From the NCBI GenBank assembly GCA_900752815.1, contig CAADWS010000204.1, forward strand, positions 1 to 7,235: a stretch of 7,235 bases of DNA, given 5' to 3'. The notes below the pieces were generated by a model. The model did not search any database. It was not told where the DNA came from and saw nothing but the letters and a program-made list of their open reading frames with translations. Both the position numbers and the translations under genes were made by a program. Source of the stretch: Bacteroidaceae bacterium. Its GTDB lineage: Bacteria > Bacteroidota > Bacteroidia > Bacteroidales > Bacteroidaceae. Positions 1 through 6,291 of this stretch are shown here, one piece after another. Within the stretch, counting starts at the first letter, position 1. Each line of letters begins with the position of its first letter.

Positions 1-2
1 CA

Positions 3-68
3 ATCCTGCAATATATTAACTACAAAAATGGAAAACCCATTGGCAGAGTTAAATATGCACTAATTTAA
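3..68 (+). CDS. Possible 3' end of an upstream gene (partial)
   Basis: Reading from base 3, 21 codons stay open to a TAA at 66-68 and give a short tail containing NGKPIGRVKYALI. Its alternation of hydrophobic and charged residues would suit a closing beta strand of a secreted or carbohydrate-active protein, but the family cannot be recognised. The stop lies 37 bases before the GH31 start, a spacing that would fit an operon. A second frame, from base 1 to the TAA at 61-63, is also open and ends in LAELNMH. I prefer the first on residue composition only. With so few codons, either reading could be chance. Confidence 0.35.
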   Translation: MLQYINYKNGKPIGRVKYALI

Positions 69-105
69 TTCCGCCAACGGGTAAACAGAAACTCCATCTA
101 AATGT

Positions 106-2481
106 ATGAACATGAAAAGAATCCATCAATCCGGCAGCCTGATGCTCTTCTCCTTCCTGACGGTGGCAACCGCCTTCGGACAATCCTTCCAACAGACCTC
201 CAACGGCATCAAAGCCCAAATAGGTCCCATGAATGTCGACGTGCAGTTCTACTCTCCGTCCATCGTCCGCATCATGAAGGCCCCGAAGGCAGAGAAAGTC
301 ACCAAACAGAGTTTTTCCGTGATAAAGACACCGGAAAAGACGGCTGTTACGGTCAGGAAGGACAAAGAAAACCTTCTGCTGGCGAGCGACAGTGTCACGG
401 TGTGTCTGAACCTGAAAACAGGAAAGGTATCCTACGCTGATGCCTCGGGAAAACATCTGCTGACGGAAAAGGATTATGGAACACAGTTTACCCCCGTCAA
501 TTATGGGAACGACGCAACGTACACGGTAAGGCAGGCCTTCATGCTCGATGCGGACGAGCCTTTATACGGATTGGGGCAACAGCAACGGGGCAGGATGAAC
601 CAACGCAATCAGAAGGTCATCCTCCAGCAAGAAAACCAGGTCACCTCAATTCCCTACATCCAGTCGCCCAAAGGATACGGCGTGTTTTGGGACAATTACT
701 CGGTGACCACCTTTACCGACAATCCCATGGAAACGGCATTCGATTCGGAATACGGACAATGTGCCGACTATTATTTCCTGTATGGCAGCACGGCCGACAA
801 CGTCGTCAAGTGCATGCGCGACCTCACCGGGCAGGCACCGATGAACCCCCTTTGGACATATGGTTTCTGGCAATCAAGAGAAAGATATGCCAGTCAGGCC
901 CAGTTGCTGGAAGTTGTCAGGAAATACAGAGACCTGAAAGTTCCCCTGGATGGCATCATCCAGGACTGGCGCTACTGGGGAGAGGATAATGCCGACTGGA
1001 ACGCATTGAAATTCAACAATCCGAATTTTCCCGACCCCAAGTTCATGATTGATGAAGTGCACAGGATGAATGCCCACATCGCCATTTCCGTATGGCCACA
1101 GTTTGGCAAGAACACACAGGTATACCAGGAGTTCAAAGCCAAGAACATGCTGCTCACCTTCGACCCCTGGCCCGGAAATGTGCAGCTGTATGACGCCTTC
1201 AATCCGGCTGCCCGCGATATTTATTGGGACTATCTGAACAAAAACATTTACTCTCTGGGTATGGACGCCTGGTGGCTGGACGCAACCGAACCGGAAATCA
1301 CGGAAAATGACAGGAAGCAATTCGACCAGCCTACTTATGCCGGACCGTTCCGGAAGGTTGCCAATGCATTTCCCCTGGTCACTGTCGGCGGAGTGTATGA
1401 ACACAACCGCAAGGCAGCAAAGGACAAACGTGTCTACATCTTTACCCGCTCTGCCTTTGCCGGGCAGCAGCGTTACGGCGCCAATTCCTGGTCGGGCGAC
1501 ATCAAGTCCTCATGGGAAGTGTTGCGCAATCAGATTTCGGCCGGCCTGAACTTTTCCATCTGCGGCATCCCCTACTGGAATACGGACATCGGCGGATTCA
1601 ATTCCTGCACCTACTATCCGGAAGGCATCAAGGACCCGCGCTACAGGGAACTGTACGTGCGCTGGACCCAATTCGGCGCCTTCACTCCCATGATGCGCTC
1701 CCACGGCACCTGCACCCCCCGGGAAATCTACCAGTTCGGCGAAAAAGGCTCCTGGGAATTTGACACACTTGAAAAATACATACGTTTGCGCTACAAGATG
1801 CTGCCCTACATGTATTCCCTGGCCTGGGACATCACGAGCAACGGCGGCTCATTCATGCGGGCACTCTTCATGGACTTCCCCAACGACAGACAGGCGTCCG
1901 ACATCAATGACCAGTTCATGTTCGGACGTTCCCTGCTGGTGGCACCCGTAACCGAAGCCATGTATGTGGACAAAGACAAAAAGGAACATTTGAACGCAAT
2001 CAAAAGCAAAACCGTTTACCTGCCCTCAGGTACGGAATGGATTGATTTCTGGAACGGCAGCCGGATGGCCGGAGGGCAGACCGTCAGCCGCGAAACGCCC
2101 ATCGACATCCTCCCGCTCTACGTCAAGGCCGGAAGCATTCTGCCCATCGGGCCCGAGGTGCAGTATGCGGAAGAGAAAAAATGGGACCTGCTGGAGATTC
2201 GGGTATATCCCGGTGCTAATGGCGAATTCCTTCTCTACGAAGACGAGTTCGACAATTACAATTACGAGAAAGGCATGTACTCCACCATTCTTTTCAAGTG
2301 GGATGATGTAAAACGAACCCTCAGCATCGGAGCAAGAAACGGAGAATTTCCCGGTATGCTGAAAAACAGGAAATTCAAAATCGTCATTGTGAACGAAAAC
2401 CGGGGCACCGGCGACGGGCTCACGGAAAAGGCCGATAAAACGGTGCGCTACTCCGGAAAGCCCATCAGCATCCGGCTTTGA
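106..2481 (+). CDS. Secreted GH31 family alpha-glycosidase (alpha-xylosidase or alpha-glucosidase type)
   Basis: The 791-residue product is a retaining glycoside hydrolase of family 31 that should remove alpha-linked xylose or glucose from oligosaccharides outside the cytoplasm. Residues 1-25 form a signal peptide (basic MKR, hydrophobic core, likely cut after AFG before Q26). An N-terminal beta-sandwich follows, with GLGQQQRGR and GYGVFWDN characteristic of the family. The (beta/alpha)8 barrel runs roughly 245-560. The nucleophile is D392 in DAWWLDATEPE and the acid/base is probably D465 in NSWSGD. Q286-W291 (QDWRYW) resembles alpha-xylosidases such as Cellvibrio Xyl31A, but no PA14 insert is apparent. 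A DUF5110-like C-terminal sheet begins near 695 (LLEIRVYPG). Start: ATG 106 or in-frame ATG 112 would both give a good signal peptide; no Shine-Dalgarno is visible, as is usual in Bacteroidetes. The fold and catalytic residues are clear; substrate specificity is inferred. Confidence 0.93.
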   Translation: MNMKRIHQSGSLMLFSFLTVATAFGQSFQQTSNGIKAQIGPMNVDVQFYSPSIVRIMKAPKAEKVTKQSFSVIKTPEKTAVTVRKDKENLLLASDSVTVCLNLKTGKVSYADASGKHLLTEKDYGTQFTPVNYGNDATYTVRQAFMLDADEPLYGLGQQQRGRMNQRNQKVILQQENQVTSIPYIQSPKGYGVFWDNYSVTTFTDNPMETAFDSEYGQCADYYFLYGSTADNVVKCMRDLTGQAPMNPLWTYGFWQSRERYASQAQLLEVVRKYRDLKVPLDGIIQDWRYWGEDNADWNALKFNNPNFPDPKFMIDEVHRMNAHIAISVWPQFGKNTQVYQEFKAKNMLLTFDPWPGNVQLYDAFNPAARDIYWDYLNKNIYSLGMDAWWLDATEPEITENDRKQFDQPTYAGPFRKVANAFPLVTVGGVYEHNRKAAKDKRVYIFTRSAFAGQQRYGANSWSGDIKSSWEVLRNQISAGLNFSICGIPYWNTDIGGFNSCTYYPEGIKDPRYRELYVRWTQFGAFTPMMRSHGTCTPREIYQFGEKGSWEFDTLEKYIRLRYKMLPYMYSLAWDITSNGGSFMRALFMDFPNDRQASDINDQFMFGRSLLVAPVTEAMYVDKDKKEHLNAIKSKTVYLPSGTEWIDFWNGSRMAGGQTVSRETPIDILPLYVKAGSILPIGPEVQYAEEKKWDLLEIRVYPGANGEFLLYEDEFDNYNYEKGMYSTILFKWDDVKRTLSIGARNGEFPGMLKNRKFKIVIVNENRGTGDGLTEKADKTVRYSGKPISIRL

Positions 2482-2543
2482 TTTCCACCGTGCCTGCAGA
2501 GGAAAAAGGTCCACGGGCCAGCAGACTCTTCGCACAGTCTCCG

Positions 2544-2639
2544 CTTCAGGAAAAACTCTCAGTACTTTAGAAAAAACAGTCCTTACTTTAGGATTTTCTA
2601 AAGTACTGAGAGTTTTTCCTGAAGTAAGGACTGTTTTTT
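2544..2639. repeat. Compound inverted repeat made of 21-nt units (two interlocked palindromes)
   Basis: Two perfect palindromes interlock here. Arms 2544-2574 and 2594-2624 are exact reverse complements over 31 bases, with a 19-base spacer. Arms 2571-2588 and 2622-2639 are exact reverse complements over 18 bases. The order is A1-B1-A2-B2, so the two stems cannot both form as simple hairpins. The left half is two imperfect tandem 21-nt units (2544-2564 and 2565-2585, 15 of 21 identical, core CTTnAGnAAAAAC) plus a partial third, CTTTAGGA. The right half is the same series in reverse orientation, shifted by one unit. A smaller stem, ACTTTA/TAAAGT (2585-2590 with 2599-2604), sits in the middle. 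All base matches were checked by eye; function is not known. Confidence 0.92.
2544..2639 (+). terminator. Probable transcription terminator after the GH31 gene
   Basis: A transcript leaving the GH31 gene would meet a 31-bp perfect stem starting 62 bases after the stop codon, or alternatively the 18-bp stem whose 3' arm ends in six T (2634-2639). The T run follows the long stem by nine bases, later than in a textbook terminator. In the second stem the T run is itself paired with the A run at 2571-2576, so the opposite strand also has a stem followed by a T run. The next gene downstream is on the same strand, so some read-through is possible. Confidence 0.55.
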
Positions 2640-2743
2640 CATGCCCGGCCCCAAGCTCTCCCGTCGCTTGCCGGACTGAACTTTCGGACAACTTTTTTTG
2701 GGGTTTCCGCACAGCTCCGCCGCGTCAATCCACTTTTTTTCAT

Positions 2744-2751
2744 TAATTTCG
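2744..2751 (+). promoter_or_regulatory. Weak candidate promoter -7 box for the DedA operon
   Basis: TAATTTCG matches the Bacteroidetes -7 consensus TAnnTTTG at all but one fixed position and is followed by CA, as is common for such promoters. It lies about 50 bases before the DedA start codon. No convincing -33 TTTG element is seen 19-21 bases upstream, where the sequence is GC-rich. The assignment rests on one imperfect box and on the expectation that the operon needs its own promoter after the repeat. Confidence 0.35.
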
Positions 2752-2801
2752 CACCTGATTCTTAATTACATTTCCAAAACATTTTCCAACAACGCTACAC
2801 A

Positions 2802-3461
2802 ATGGAAGAAATTATCAGATGGGTTCTCGAAAACCTTAACTACTGGGTCGTGTTCATCTTCATGGCCATCGAAAGTTCATTCATTCCCTTCCCCTCGGAA
2901 GTGATTGTGCCGCCCGCCGCATGGATTTCCATGCACAGTGACAAAATGAATTTCGCGCTGGTCATCATCGTGGCCACGCTCGGTGCCAATGTCGGCGCGC
3001 TGTTCAACTATTACCTGGCCAAATGGCTGGGCCGTCCGGTCATCTACCGTTTTGCCAACAGCCGCATGGGGCATCTGTGCCTGCTCAGTGAGGAAAAAAT
3101 CCGCTATGCCGAAGAATACTTCCGCAAGCACGGCGCCGCCTCCACTTTCTTCGGCCGCCTGGTGCCCGCCGTGCGCCAACTCATCTCCATCCCCGCCGGA
3201 CTCTCCGGCATGAAGATGGGCCCCTTCCTGCTCTATACCACTCTGGGTGCCGGCGCGTGGAACATCGTGCTGGGCGTTATCGGCTATGCCATCTACAAGG
3301 CTTTCCCCGACATACAGACACCCGAACAGGTGGCCGAACTGGCCAAGACCTACAGTCACGAAATCGGTTATGCCATTCTGGCCGTCGTGCTCGTTGCCAT
3401 CGGCTTCATGGTATACAAACAGTGGAGAAAGAAACATACTCCTACCTCCAACGAAGAATAA
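2802..3461 (+). CDS. DedA family (VTT domain) inner-membrane protein
   Basis: This 219-residue protein belongs to the DedA/SNARE-associated family. Members are inner-membrane proteins with re-entrant loops; several are linked to undecaprenyl-phosphate or phospholipid translocation and proton-motive-force homeostasis. The family signature is complete: E24 and E33 lie in ESSFIPFPSEVIVPPA, the first re-entrant segment, and R119 and R125 lie in FFGRLVPAVRQLISIPAGLSGM, the second. Corresponding acidic and arginine residues are essential in E. coli YqjA/YghB-type proteins. Hydrophobic stretches fall near 14-40, 50-73, 140-165 and 190-209, and the tail is basic, then acidic (KQWRKK to SNEE). Length is normal. 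The ATG at 2802 starts just before the conserved region and follows an AT-rich leader without a Shine-Dalgarno. It is probably the first gene of an operon with the next two. The transported lipid, if any, cannot be told. Confidence 0.93.
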   Translation: MEEIIRWVLENLNYWVVFIFMAIESSFIPFPSEVIVPPAAWISMHSDKMNFALVIIVATLGANVGALFNYYLAKWLGRPVIYRFANSRMGHLCLLSEEKIRYAEEYFRKHGAASTFFGRLVPAVRQLISIPAGLSGMKMGPFLLYTTLGAGAWNIVLGVIGYAIYKAFPDIQTPEQVAELAKTYSHEIGYAILAVVLVAIGFMVYKQWRKKHTPTSNEE

Positions 3462-4271
3462 TTGAAACAGATATTGAAATGCCTGCTCGCCGCCCTGCTG
3501 CCGCTGACAGGCGGCGCACAGACAGCGGCGCCGCCCGACGGCGGACGACCCGTTGAGCACCAGTGGCTCTACGGCATCGGCTACAACCAGGTGCTCGACA
3601 CCTACCTTTCGCCCCTCAACTATTGCGGGCCGAGCCTTTCGGTGTGGCACCGTTCGGAGCGGCTGGCCCGCTGGGGGCGCGACCGCGTGACGGTACAGGG
3701 ACGTTTCGGCGGACAGATTTCCAACCTTGAGGCCGAAGCCGATGCCGACAAGGCCTGGGACGGGCATTTCACTGCCGGAGTGGCCTGGCTCTACAACTGG
3801 CAGCCCGCTCCCCGCACCCGCCTGGCCGCAGGAGCAAGTGCCGACCTCACCGCCGGATTCACCTACCTGCTCAAGGGCGGCAACAATCCGGGACAGGGAC
3901 GCCTGCACACCGACTTCGGACTGACGGCCCTCGCGCAGCAGGACTTCCGCCTGCGCCGCCGCAACTGCGCCGTCAGAGCACAGCTGGACCTCCCGCTCAT
4001 GGGCGCCATGTTCAGCCCTGAATACGGACAGTCCTACTACGAAATCTTCTCACTCGGCCATTACAGCCACAATGTCCGCTTCACCCACCCCTTCAACGCG
4101 CCGTCGGCCCACTGGGAACTGACCGTGCGTGTTCCCCTGGCCGGCGCCACACTGACGGCTGGCTATCTGGGCGACATCCGCCAGAGCCACGTCAACGGAC
4201 TCAAGCACCACGCCTGGAACCATCAGTTCGTCATCGGCTACGTGCGCCGGCTGCAACTGCTGCGGCCCTGA
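3462..4271 (+). CDS. Secreted DUF3316-like protein, TTG start
   Basis: This 269-residue protein most resembles the Bacteroidales DUF3316 family, whose function is unknown; the assignment is from memory of its look (LDTYLSPLNYCGPSLSVW near the N terminus, PEYGQSYYEIF further on). Residues 1-19 form a signal peptide (MKQILKCLLAALLPLTGGA, cut before Q20). The remainder alternates polar and hydrophobic residues with aromatic ends (GHFTAGVAWLYNW, WELTVRVPLAGATLTAGYLGD) and ends in FVIGYVRRLQLL, suggesting a beta-barrel or beta-rich outer-membrane or periplasmic protein. The start is TTG at 3462, directly after the DedA stop and in the same frame. It is chosen because it yields a well-formed signal peptide and no in-frame ATG exists near it; TTG at 3474 is an alternative. 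There is no room for a separate promoter, so it should be co-transcribed and translationally coupled with the DedA gene. Confidence 0.75.
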   Translation: MKQILKCLLAALLPLTGGAQTAAPPDGGRPVEHQWLYGIGYNQVLDTYLSPLNYCGPSLSVWHRSERLARWGRDRVTVQGRFGGQISNLEAEADADKAWDGHFTAGVAWLYNWQPAPRTRLAAGASADLTAGFTYLLKGGNNPGQGRLHTDFGLTALAQQDFRLRRRNCAVRAQLDLPLMGAMFSPEYGQSYYEIFSLGHYSHNVRFTHPFNAPSAHWELTVRVPLAGATLTAGYLGDIRQSHVNGLKHHAWNHQFVIGYVRRLQLLRP

Positions 4272-4327
4272 CGGCCCGAAAGCAACGCCCGCCCCTTCCC
4301 TCCCAACGCACTCTCCTCCATTTCCTC

Positions 4328-5416
4328 ATGTACCGAAAGTTCTCTCTCCCGGGCCCAGCCGCCCACCTTCTCCTCATCTTCATCATGGGCTGCCTGCTCA
4401 CAGCCTGCATCACCGAGGACCTGCCCGACAACAGTCGCCGCGGCAACTTCGAAGCCCTTTGGACCGCCCTCGACCGGCGCTACTGCTTTTTCGAACACAA
4501 GCAGCAGGAGTATGGACTCGACTGGAACGAAGTGTACGAACGCTATGCACCGGCCGTCAACGAGCAGATGACCGACCGCCAGCTCTTTGAAGTGCTCGCC
4601 AACGTCACCTATGAACTGCGCGACGGGCATGTCAACCTCTATGCCGCCCACGACGTAGCCCGCTACGGTGCCTGGTTCGACAACTATCCGGCCAACTATG
4701 CCGACACCCTCGAACGCATCTATCTGGGGCGCAGCGAAGACTACGAGATGGCCGCCGGCCTGAAATACAAGATACTGGACGACAACATCGGCTACGTGCG
4801 CTGCTCCACCTTCGAGAACGGATTCGGCAGCGGCAACCTGCACGAAATGCTCCGCACGCTGGCCGCCTGCAGCGGACTGATTGTCGACGTACGCAACAAC
4901 GGCGGCGGACTGCTCACTGCCGCCGAAATGCTCGCTTCGCTCTTCACGAACGAAACCTACACCGCCGGCTACATCTGCCACAAGACAGGGCACGCACACG
5001 ACGCCTTCTCGGCGCTCCAGCCCCTGCGCATCGCTCCCTTCGAAGGCCTGCGCTGGCAAAAGCCTGTGGCCATACTCACCAACCGCCGCACCTTCAGCGC
5101 GGCCAATGCCTTTGTCATGTATCTCAAGGGGCGGCCCAACGTCTGCATCGTGGGCGACCGCACCGGTGGCGGCTCGGGCCTGCCCTTCACGACCGAACTG
5201 CCCAACGGATGGACCCTCCGATTCTCGGCCTGCCCCATGTATGACGCACAAAAGCAGCCGACCGAGGCCGGCATCGACCCCGACCTGAAAACGGACATTA
5301 CGTCCGACGACCTGGCACGCGGCGTTGATACCATCATCGAAGCCGCCCGCCGCCAGCTGCACGGTCTGGCCGGCACCACGGCCAGCCGGCCGGTAGGCCC
5401 ATCCGCACAGGAATAA
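4328..5416 (+). CDS. S41 family peptidase lipoprotein, tricorn/IRBP-like active site
   Basis: This 362-residue product is an S41 (C-terminal-processing/tricorn) serine peptidase anchored by lipid. A type II signal peptide ends in lipobox LTAC with C27 as the lipidated residue; the acidic pair in the following ITED suggests possible surface display, as in Bacteroidetes lipoprotein export signals. A helical N-terminal region (about 37-100) ends in LRDGHVNLY, with H101 a candidate catalytic histidine. The core has KILDDNIGYVRCSTF, then LIVDVRNNGGG (oxyanion region), and the nucleophile S257 in RTFSAANAF. The lysine expected in the CtpA GKG motif is absent: the place reads GDRTGGGSG (276-284), as in tricorn-like members that use Ser and His. 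No PDZ domain is evident. The ATG at 4328 is needed for a full signal peptide. It lies 56 bases after the preceding gene in a pyrimidine-rich spacer, probably as the third operon member. Substrate is unknown. Confidence 0.88.
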   Translation: MYRKFSLPGPAAHLLLIFIMGCLLTACITEDLPDNSRRGNFEALWTALDRRYCFFEHKQQEYGLDWNEVYERYAPAVNEQMTDRQLFEVLANVTYELRDGHVNLYAAHDVARYGAWFDNYPANYADTLERIYLGRSEDYEMAAGLKYKILDDNIGYVRCSTFENGFGSGNLHEMLRTLAACSGLIVDVRNNGGGLLTAAEMLASLFTNETYTAGYICHKTGHAHDAFSALQPLRIAPFEGLRWQKPVAILTNRRTFSAANAFVMYLKGRPNVCIVGDRTGGGSGLPFTTELPNGWTLRFSACPMYDAQKQPTEAGIDPDLKTDITSDDLARGVDTIIEAARRQLHGLAGTTASRPVGPSAQE

Positions 5417-5448
5417 TCAGACGGAGCGCGGACACCGCCCAAACGAAA

Positions 5449-5503
5449 CACAAGCGGAAGCGGGCGACGGAACAAAAGATTCCGTCGCCCGCTTCCGCTT
5501 GTG
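5449..5503. terminator. Perfect 24-bp GC-rich hairpin between converging genes
   Basis: Bases 5449-5472 and 5480-5503 are exact reverse complements over 24 positions with a 7-base loop (CAAAAGA). The stem is GC-rich (core GCGGAAGCGGGCGACGG). It begins 32 bases after the S41 gene stop and lies 83 bases beyond the end of the MarC-family gene read from the other strand, so it is well placed to end both transcripts. A clean T run follows on neither strand, although the minus-strand continuation is T-rich (TGTTTCGTTT). Confidence 0.8.
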
Positions 5504-5586
5504 CAGCAGAAAGCCGCCTCAAAAAATGATTTGCCTCACGGCTCGCCGGCGCTACTTTCACCCTGCGCGGCGCAGCCCGCGCCCGC

Positions 5587-6189
5587 TCAACCGAAGTTGC
5601 TCAGCAACGAGTGCAGGTTGGACGTGAAGAGACGCACCGAGATGGCCAGCAGAATAATACCGAAAAACTTACGCATCAGGTAGATGGCGCTCTTCGAAAT
5701 AATTGACTCCACCCGTTCCGTAGCCCGCAGCACGCAATATACAAACAGCAGGTTGAGCGCCAGCCCGATGAGGATATTGACCGATGCATATTCCGCCCGT
5801 AGCGACAACAGTGTGGTGAACGAGCCGGCGCCGGCAATGAGCGGAAAGACGACCGGCACAAGCGTGGCCTCCTTGATGGGGCCGATGTTCTTGAAAATCT
5901 CTATGTCAAGAATCATCTCCAGCGCCATCAGAAAGATAACCAGCGAGCCGGCTACGGCAAACGAAGAAATGTCGACGCTGAAAAGCCGGAGCATGGCGTC
6001 GCCCGCAAAGAAGAAGCCCACCAGCAACGCGCCCGAAATCAATGTGGCATGCAGAGCGTTCACCGGCCGTCCCTTCGTCTTGAGGTCGATAATAATGGGA
6101 GTAGCTCCCAACACATCAATAACGGCAAAAAGCACGATGAAGGCACTCGCAATCTGACTGACCTGAATGGATGAAATAAGTGTTTCCAT
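5587..6189 (-). CDS. MarC family integral membrane protein
   Basis: This 200-residue protein belongs to the MarC family (E. coli MarC, YchE, YhgN), six-helix inner-membrane proteins of unsettled function; the old link to multiple antibiotic resistance was not upheld for MarC itself. Hydrophobic segments fall near residues 10-33, 47-67, 76-93, 107-129, 137-155 and 171-188. Family marks are the N-terminal FAVIDVLGATPIIIDL, the central GSLVIFLMALEMI, and VPVVFPLIAGAGSFTTLLSL, where relatives usually have a GPG turn; here it is GAG. Length matches the family. The ATG at 6189 is the first in the frame and directly precedes the first helix. The gene is read alone, converging with the S41 gene and diverging from the formate-tetrahydrofolate ligase gene with a 102-base shared promoter region. 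Confidence 0.92.
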   Translation of the reverse strand: METLISSIQVSQIASAFIVLFAVIDVLGATPIIIDLKTKGRPVNALHATLISGALLVGFFFAGDAMLRLFSVDISSFAVAGSLVIFLMALEMILDIEIFKNIGPIKEATLVPVVFPLIAGAGSFTTLLSLRAEYASVNILIGLALNLLFVYCVLRATERVESIISKSAIYLMRKFFGIILLAISVRLFTSNLHSLLSNFG

Positions 6190-6214
6190 ATTCTTCTGTT
6201 CATTTAAGCAAATA

Positions 6215-6222
6215 CAAAATTA
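6215..6222 (-). promoter_or_regulatory. Candidate promoter -7 box for the MarC-family gene
   Basis: Read on the minus strand the bases are TAATTTTG, an exact fit to the Bacteroidetes TAnnTTTG box, 25 bases before the start codon, which would leave a very short leader. No clear TTTG lies 19-21 bases upstream. It overlaps the likely -33 region of the promoter reading the other way. Confidence 0.45.
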
Positions 6223-6250
6223 GCAAATAACTCAGGATTTTGTATCTTTG
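6220..6250 (+). promoter_or_regulatory. Promoter for the formate-tetrahydrofolate ligase gene
   Basis: TATCTTTG at 6243-6250 is an exact match to the Bacteroidetes -7 consensus TAnnTTTG. TTAG at 6220-6223 is a partial match to the -33 TTTG, with a 19-base gap, which is the normal spacing. Transcription would begin near 6257, giving a leader of about 35 bases with no Shine-Dalgarno before the ATG at 6292. This is the best-supported promoter in the window. Confidence 0.7.
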
Positions 6251-6291
6251 TTGGAATAAAAGTAACATTATCCACCCCAAAACTGTCGCAC

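Larger units (their letters stand above)
2482..2801. other. Intergenic region of 320 bases with no gene
   Basis: No convincing reading frame lies between the GH31 stop and the DedA start. The first 62 bases show no recognisable structure. Bases 2544-2639 are a compound inverted repeat described separately. After it comes a T-rich stretch (seven-T runs near 2692 and 2734) and then an AT-rich leader with a weak promoter-like box at 2744-2751. A minus-strand open frame that runs from 2712 back into the GH31 gene is treated as an antisense shadow. Confidence 0.8.

Noticed and set aside
102..440. An overlapping frame from the ATG at 102, four bases before the GH31 start
   Set aside because: It has no signal peptide or known motif and ends inside the GH31 N-terminal domain.
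2544..2639. The compound repeat as a CRISPR array or insertion-sequence end
   Set aside because: The 21-nt units abut with no unique spacers, there are no cas genes nearby, and no transposase frame or target duplication is visible.
2026..2712. A 228-codon minus-strand frame starting in the intergenic repeat and running under the GH31 3' end
   Set aside because: Its N-terminal part is translated inverted repeat, most of it lies antisense to the well-supported GH31 frame, and the product shows no recognisable domain or membrane/signal segment.
2877..3908. A 343-codon minus-strand frame across the DedA and DUF3316-like genes
   Set aside because: It is a shadow typical of GC-rich coding DNA, rich in Gly, Val and His without motifs; both plus-strand genes have signal or family signatures.
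4238..5362. A 374-codon minus-strand frame under the S41 gene, as long as the real gene
   Set aside because: The plus-strand frame carries a lipobox and peptidase motifs, while this one is low-information Gly/Val/Ala-rich protein mirroring the codon pattern.
5366..5385. A 7-bp GC hairpin (CTGGCCG/CGGCCAG) in the last codons of the S41 gene
   Set aside because: It is short, lies inside coding sequence of high GC content where such matches are common, and a far stronger stem follows at 5449-5503.
5563..5575. A small CTGCG/CGCAG hairpin just beyond the MarC-family gene stop
   Set aside because: Five base pairs with a three-base loop and no T run is too weak to call a terminator in GC-rich DNA.
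5684..6157. A 157-codon plus-strand frame opposite the MarC-family gene
   Set aside because: The minus-strand frame has six hydrophobic segments and family motifs; this frame is Ser/Thr-rich shadow without features.
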